Source of the DNA: an uncultured bacterium
GTDB lineage: Bacteria > Bacillota > Clostridia > Oscillospirales > Oscillospiraceae
Assembly (NCBI GenBank): GCA_905214155.1
Contig: CAJMLC010000080.1
Location: forward strand, 1 to 8,602
Direction of reading: 5' to 3'
DNA: 8,602 nucleotides
Part shown: positions 6,147 to 8,602 of the stretch, in pieces
Numbering within the stretch: position 1 is the first letter of the stretch
Layout of the letters: the number at the start of each line of letters is the position of its first letter
Position numbers and translations under genes: made by a program
Notes under the pieces: model-generated
Databases searched by the model: none
Told to the model about the DNA's origin: nothing
What the model saw: only the letters and a program-made list of their open reading frames with translations

Positions 6147-7460
6147 CTACAGCTTATTATTGATATTCGCCGTAATATCCCGGATATTATCTTGCAGTCC
6201 GGATGTCGAATCGGCCATCAGCCGTTCGATTTTATTGAGTCCGTGCAGCACGGTCGAATGGTCCCTTCCAAATTCGCGCCCAATGTCCGGCAGACTGAGA
6301 TTCGTGAGCTTTCGACAAAGGTACATCGCCACCTGCCGGGCCTCTGCGGTATTCTTATTTTTCAGTGTCCCGCGCAGCACCTGTTCTTCGATCGAGTAGA
6401 ACCGGCAGACCTCCGAGATGATAAGGCCCGGTGTCGGCAGGCTCTCGGCTTTCCCCTTGTACATGTCCTTGATCGCGCGCGACACACTTGCCACATCGAG
6501 CGGCATGCCCTGCAAATCGCGATAGGCCAGGATCTTCTTGACCGTTCCCTCAATTTGCCGCACGTTCGTCGTGATGTTCTCTGCGATGTATTCGCAGACG
6601 TCATCCGGGAATTCGAGCCCGAGACTCATTGCCTTATTTTTGATGATCGCCATACGGGTCTCATAATCCGGCGGCTGAATGTCCGCAATCAGGCCCCACT
6701 CGAAGCGCGTCTTCAATCGGTCCTCGAGCCGAAGCATCTCATGCGGCGGCCGGTCGGCCGTCAGGACGATCTGCCGGTGCGATTCGTAGAGCGTGTTGAA
6801 CGTATGGAAGAATTCCTCCTGTGTCGAATCCTTGCCGGCAATAAACTGGATATCGTCGACGAGGAACAGATCGGCCCCGCGGTATTTGCTGCGGAACTCG
6901 ATGTTCCGGCCCTCCTGCACCGCGGCGATCAACTCGTTCGTAAACTGGTCGCCCTTGATGTAGACGATGTTATAGCTCGGATGCTTTTTATGGACTTCGC
7001 TGGCGATGGCGTAGAGCAGATGCGTCTTGCCGAGGCCGGACGGCCCGTAGATGAACAGCGGGTTATAGGTCTCCGCCGGGGCATTGGCCACCGCGATGGC
7101 CGCCGCGTGGGCGAAGCGGTTGGAGGAGCCGACGACAAACTTGTCAAACGTGAACTGCGGGTTGAACTCGACAAACTGCGGTTTCTTCTGGTTTTCGCGG
7201 TAGGCGTCGATCTCGGTGTCGTCAATGACCTCGAGCTCGACCTCCATCTGGAACTCGTCGCGCATCGCGTCCTTGATATAATCGGTGCAGCGGCGCAGAA
7301 TGATGTCCTTCCGGAACGATGACGGTGAGTATAACACGAGTTTCGTATCGGTCAGCTCCAGAATCTCCGCGTCGTCAAACCACGTCGAGATGACCGCCGC
7401 CGTCAGCCGTGATTCCATATTGCCGAGAACCTTGGCCCAAACGTAAGCTGAGGAGTACAT
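6147..7460 (-). CDS. dnaA: Chromosomal replication initiator protein DnaA
   Basis: AAA+ ATPase that binds DnaA boxes, forms a filament on single strands at oriC and melts the origin; it also regulates transcription. The protein has 437 residues (B. subtilis about 446). Domains: domain I helicase-loading/self-interaction (about 1-80, W8 and W27 present), a very short linker (about 81-98), AAA+ domain III (about 100-315) with NPQFTFDKFVVG, Walker A GPSGLGKT (139-146), Walker B LFLVDDIQF (198-206), sensor 1 LTADRPP (233-239), Arg252 of the LKTRFEWG box and sensor 2 around VRQIEGT (300-306), and DNA-binding domain IV with the signature GREFGRDHSTVLHGLNKI (394-411). The start is the ATG at 7458-7460, with AAAGGAG six bases upstream. 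Translation from ATGs up to 66 bases farther back would cross this site and the promoter leader and is rejected. A DnaA box in the leader suggests autoregulation. It is transcribed toward oriC. Confidence 0.98.
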   Translation of the reverse strand: MYSSAYVWAKVLGNMESRLTAAVISTWFDDAEILELTDTKLVLYSPSSFRKDIILRRCTDYIKDAMRDEFQMEVELEVIDDTEIDAYRENQKKPQFVEFNPQFTFDKFVVGSSNRFAHAAAIAVANAPAETYNPLFIYGPSGLGKTHLLYAIASEVHKKHPSYNIVYIKGDQFTNELIAAVQEGRNIEFRSKYRGADLFLVDDIQFIAGKDSTQEEFFHTFNTLYESHRQIVLTADRPPHEMLRLEDRLKTRFEWGLIADIQPPDYETRMAIIKNKAMSLGLEFPDDVCEYIAENITTNVRQIEGTVKKILAYRDLQGMPLDVASVSRAIKDMYKGKAESLPTPGLIISEVCRFYSIEEQVLRGTLKNKNTAEARQVAMYLCRKLTNLSLPDIGREFGRDHSTVLHGLNKIERLMADSTSGLQDNIRDITANINNKL

Positions 7461-7466
7461 AACAGG

Positions 7467-7473
7467 CTCCTTT
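7467..7473 (-). promoter_or_regulatory. dnaA ribosome binding site
   Basis: Minus-strand AAAGGAG, six bases before the ATG at 7458-7460. It decides the dnaA start in favour of the 437-residue form. Confidence 0.9.
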
Positions 7474-7494
7474 CCTGAAAATCTCCAGTCAAAA

Positions 7495-7503
7495 TGTGCA
7501 TAA
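7495..7503 (-). promoter_or_regulatory. DnaA box in the dnaA leader
   Basis: Minus strand reads TTATGCACA, one change from the Bacillus consensus and a full match to the degenerate TTATNCACA form. It lies between the -10 hexamer and the ribosome site, close to the expected transcription start, where bound DnaA would block its own gene. Confidence 0.7.
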
Positions 7504-7516
7504 CAATTCACCATAA

Positions 7517-7545
7517 AGTATATCACATCCGACGGTGCTTTTCAA
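7517..7545 (-). promoter_or_regulatory. Sigma-A promoter of dnaA
   Basis: Minus strand: -35 TTGAAA (7540-7545), 17-base spacer, -10 TATACT (7517-7522), preceded by TGA, an extended -10 pattern. It is the only convincing vegetative promoter I found in the window. The predicted start is near 7510, giving a leader of about 50 bases. Confidence 0.88.
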
Positions 7546-7576
7546 GGGCATACAATATTATAAAAGAATTAAGGTC

Positions 7577-7611
7577 TAAAAAAGCCCGGTCTGCTGATGC
7601 AGACCGGGCTG
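7577..7611 (-). terminator. Intrinsic terminator of mscL
   Basis: Minus strand: AGCCCGGTCTGC (7599-7610 read in reverse) pairs over 12 bp with GCAGACCGGGCT (7583-7594 read in reverse) around a 4-base loop, followed directly by a T-run (7578-7583 on the minus strand). It begins about 10 bases after the mscL stop and insulates dnaA from mscL. Confidence 0.93.
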
Positions 7612-7619
7612 AAATTACC

Positions 7620-8060
7620 TTATTTTTTCTCTTTCAGGAGGTCACGGATCTCGGTGAGCAGCAGCTCTTCCTTCGTGGGCTCCGGATCTTCGGGCTCGGG
7701 TTCCGGCTCGGCGGGCTTTTCCAGCTTGGCTTTGGCCGAGTTGAACGCCTTGACGACCAGGAACACGACGAACGCGACCAGAATGAAATCGATCACCGTC
7801 GTCAAAAACGTCCCAATCCCGACCACCACAGCCTCCTTGACGACCGTTCCGGCCTCGTCCACCACCGCGGGTGAGAGCGTGATGTTCAGCGTCCCGAGAT
7901 CGATCCCGCCAATCAGCATGCCAATCAGCGGCATGAACACGTCGTTGACCAGCGATGTCGTGATCTTGCCGAACGCCGTCGCAATGATCACGCCGATGGC
8001 CATGTCCATCACATTGCCCTTGGAGATGAATTCTTTGAACTCGTTGAAAAACTTCTTCAT
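7620..8060 (-). CDS. mscL: Large-conductance mechanosensitive channel MscL
   Basis: Homopentameric inner-membrane channel that opens under extreme tension and releases solutes on osmotic downshock. The 146 residues are typical. N-terminal amphipathic segment MKKFFNEFKEFISKGN (1-16), transmembrane helix 1 with the conserved VMDMAIGVIIATAFGKI pore-lining stretch (17-33) running to about 50, a short periplasmic loop (about 52-76), transmembrane helix 2 (about 77-104, VIDFILVAFVVFLVVKAFN), then an acidic Pro/Glu linker (116-128) and the cytoplasmic bundle helix KEELLLTEIRDLLKEKK (130-146). ATG 8058-8060 has AAGGAG eight bases upstream. It is a single-gene unit with its own terminator. A palindromic repeat begins about 36 bases upstream of the start, where its promoter should lie, and I could not identify that promoter. 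Confidence 0.97.
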   Translation of the reverse strand: MKKFFNEFKEFISKGNVMDMAIGVIIATAFGKITTSLVNDVFMPLIGMLIGGIDLGTLNITLSPAVVDEAGTVVKEAVVVGIGTFLTTVIDFILVAFVVFLVVKAFNSAKAKLEKPAEPEPEPEDPEPTKEELLLTEIRDLLKEKK

Positions 8061-8096
8061 TTCATCTTCTCCTTATTTGTTTTTCTCGTATTGAAG

Positions 8097-8136
8097 CGTC
8101 ATTGCGAGCCAGCGCGCACACTGGCGTGGCAATCCC
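8097..8136. repeat. Palindromic repeat with ATTGCGAG / GGCAAT ends
   Basis: Nested inverted arms ATTGC (8101-8105) with GCAAT (8129-8133), and GCCAG (8108-8112) with CTGGC (8121-8125), around an 8-base loop. The CGTCATTGCGAG...GGCAATCCC layout resembles a dispersed intergenic repeat that I recall from many bacterial genomes; this cannot be verified here. It ends about 36 bases before the mscL start. Confidence 0.65.
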
Positions 8137-8157
8137 GTGGATCTTCTGAGAGCCTTT

Positions 8158-8184
8158 ATAGGGGTGGGCGACGCTGTCCGCCCG
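8158..8184 (+). repeat. 27-bp hairpin repeat, copy A
   Basis: Starts ATAGGGG and ends GTCCGCCCG. Matches copy C at 21 of 27 positions. The stem GGGTGGGC (8162-8169) pairs with GTCCGCCC (8176-8183) using two G-T (G-U in RNA) wobbles, with loop GACGCT. It abuts the palindrome that starts at 8185. Confidence 0.7.
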
Positions 8185-8233
8185 ATTTGCGCCCCGATTC
8201 TTTTCTTTCTCTTCTTCGAGAAAGAAAAGAATC
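8185..8233. repeat. 16-bp perfect palindrome repeat
   Basis: Arms GATTCTTTTCTTTCTC (8196-8211) and GAGAAAGAAAAGAATC (8218-8233) are perfect complements around TTCTTC. With the flanking ATTTGCGCCCC it is homologous to the copy at the dnaA 3' end. There is no T-run on either side that would make it an intrinsic terminator. Confidence 0.85.
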
Positions 8234-8316
8234 ACCGCGGCGTCAGAAGAAGCCAGCTCCATTCCGTTTCCGCCGGGGCGGCGAAAACTCCATATCCGCA
8301 GCCTTCTTCTTCCTTT

Positions 8317-8351
8317 CCGAAAGCCGACCGCTGCGCTGGGTCGCCTTTCGG
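8317..8351. repeat. Imperfect hairpin
   Basis: CCGAAAG (8317-8323) pairs with CTTTCGG (8345-8351) and CGACC (8325-8329) with GGTCG (8339-8343), with a single C-C mismatch and a 9-base loop. Downstream, 8361-8373 (GAAAAGAAAGAGA) resembles the palindrome arm at 8218-8229. Confidence 0.55.
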
Positions 8352-8383
8352 TTGATATTGGAAAAGAAAGAGAACTTTCGAAA

Positions 8384-8399
8384 CCGGGAGCACTCCCGG
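8384..8399. repeat. Short perfect palindrome CCGGGAG / CTCCCGG
   Basis: Seven-base arms separated by CA. No T-tract on either side, so a terminator is not supported. Probably part of the repeat mosaic. Confidence 0.5.
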
Positions 8400-8414
8400 C
8401 CTATCCATCGTCTT

Positions 8415-8441
8415 GTAGGGGCCGACGACTCTGTCGGCCCG
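8415..8441 (+). repeat. 27-bp hairpin repeat, copy B
   Basis: Starts GTAGGGG. The stem GGGCCGAC (8419-8426) pairs perfectly with GTCGGCCC (8433-8440), with loop GACTCT. Matches copy C at 22 of 27 positions; the fourth-fifth stem region differs by a C-to-G change with its partner changed too. Confidence 0.75.
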
Positions 8442-8493
8442 TAGGGCAGTACGATCTCGCCGAAGGGCTTCGCATTTCGGATGTGCAGCGCGC

Positions 8494-8520
8494 CGGGCGG
8501 ACAGGAGCGTCCGCCCCTAC
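8494..8520 (-). repeat. 27-bp hairpin repeat, copy C (inverted)
   Basis: On the minus strand it starts GTAGGGG. The stem GGGCGGAC (minus strand 8516-8509) pairs with GTCCGCCC (8502-8495), with loop GCTCCT. It faces copy B in inverted orientation across about 52 bases that include the small hairpin CGAAG/CTTCG (8461-8465 with 8468-8472). Confidence 0.75.
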
Positions 8521-8602
8521 AAACCGTATCCACAAAATTCCGTCTGTCCGCCATCATCAAGATAGCGTGCGGCGTTGTAAAATTCCAAATGGCCAAATTG
8601 TG

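Larger units (their letters stand above)
8061..8602. other. Gene-free, repeat-rich region upstream of mscL
   Basis: About 540 bases without a supportable gene. The open frames on either strand are composed of repeat units, have no convincing ribosome sites, and their translations resemble no family I know. The region contains at least four kinds of palindrome, listed separately, plus one isolated DnaA-box-like GTATCCACA (8526-8534). Between 8234 and 8316 I see only weak partial inversions (AGAAGAAG at 8245-8252 against CTTCTTCT at 8303-8310). Confidence 0.75.

Noticed and set aside
6192..7322. Long 376-residue open frame on the plus strand, antisense to dnaA
   Set aside because: dnaA on the minus strand has complete domain motifs. 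The antisense frame is the expected by-product of GC-rich codon bias and resembles no known family.
7461..7526. Upstream in-frame starts for dnaA, adding 22 residues
   Set aside because: The extension starts inside the promoter spacer, upstream of the expected transcription start, and crosses a strong ribosome site. MYSSAYVWAK begins domain I normally.
8091..8444. Plus-strand frames over the repeat cluster upstream of mscL
   Set aside because: The frame crosses several palindromes and has no start signal. A 16-bp perfect palindrome inside it argues for repeat DNA.
8243..8596. 117-residue minus-strand frame with motifs such as CRGGRSCPPGALHIRNAKPFG
   Set aside because: It is translated from hairpin repeats and palindromes, has no convincing ribosome site and matches no family. 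Similar repeat-derived false proteins are common in such regions.
1..8602. CRISPR array, tRNA, rRNA, transposase gene or phage genes
   Set aside because: I saw no regularly spaced direct repeats, no cloverleaf or rRNA-like tract and no recombinase or phage protein motifs. All sizeable coding regions are housekeeping genes.

Overview
This window is the chromosomal replication-origin locus of a Gram-positive, Clostridia-type bacterium. The order dnaA, oriC, dnaN, yaaA (S4 protein), recF, remB (DUF370), gyrB, gyrA is the classical Bacillota arrangement, and remB between recF and gyrB is specific to that phylum. The DNA is GC-rich for a Clostridium relative, with many GCG, GCC and CGC codons. The protein style (for example the GyrA active-site segment with two prolines, DGDPPAAYRYTE) and the GC-rich palindromic intergenic repeats suggest the Oscillospiraceae/Oscillospirales of animal guts. 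That placement is inference from recalled family patterns, not from a search.

All real genes lie on the minus strand, so the window reads right to left. From 8602 to 8061 there is no gene, only a mosaic of short palindromic repeats. mscL (8060-7620) ends in a strong intrinsic terminator. A clear sigma-A promoter and a DnaA box lie in front of dnaA (7460-6147). The 286-bp dnaA-dnaN spacer holds oriC, with several DnaA boxes, two perfect inverted repeats and a DnaA-trio tract in an AT-rich segment next to dnaN. Then follow dnaN (5860-4748), yaaA (4746-4492), recF (4495-3383), remB (3393-3100) and gyrB (3103-1145), with gaps or overlaps of only 1 to 11 nt. A 159-bp spacer filled by a two-unit palindromic element separates gyrB from gyrA (985 to beyond the left edge; the first 328 residues are present).

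Functionally this is an initiation and topology module. DnaA opens oriC, and the DnaN clamp tethers polymerase. RecF repairs gaps and stalled forks. Gyrase removes the supercoils produced ahead of the fork. YaaA is a small S4 RNA-binding protein and RemB a small DUF370 regulator, both carried in the coupled operon. MscL, an osmotic safety-valve channel, is an unrelated neighbour.

I found no undescribed enzyme system. The parts most worth a second look are the origin architecture, a palindromic repeat found both at the dnaA 3' end inside the oriC spacer and upstream of mscL, three copies of a 27-bp hairpin repeat whose stems are kept by compensatory and wobble changes, the element between gyrB and gyrA, and unusual residues at quinolone-pocket positions in both gyrase subunits.
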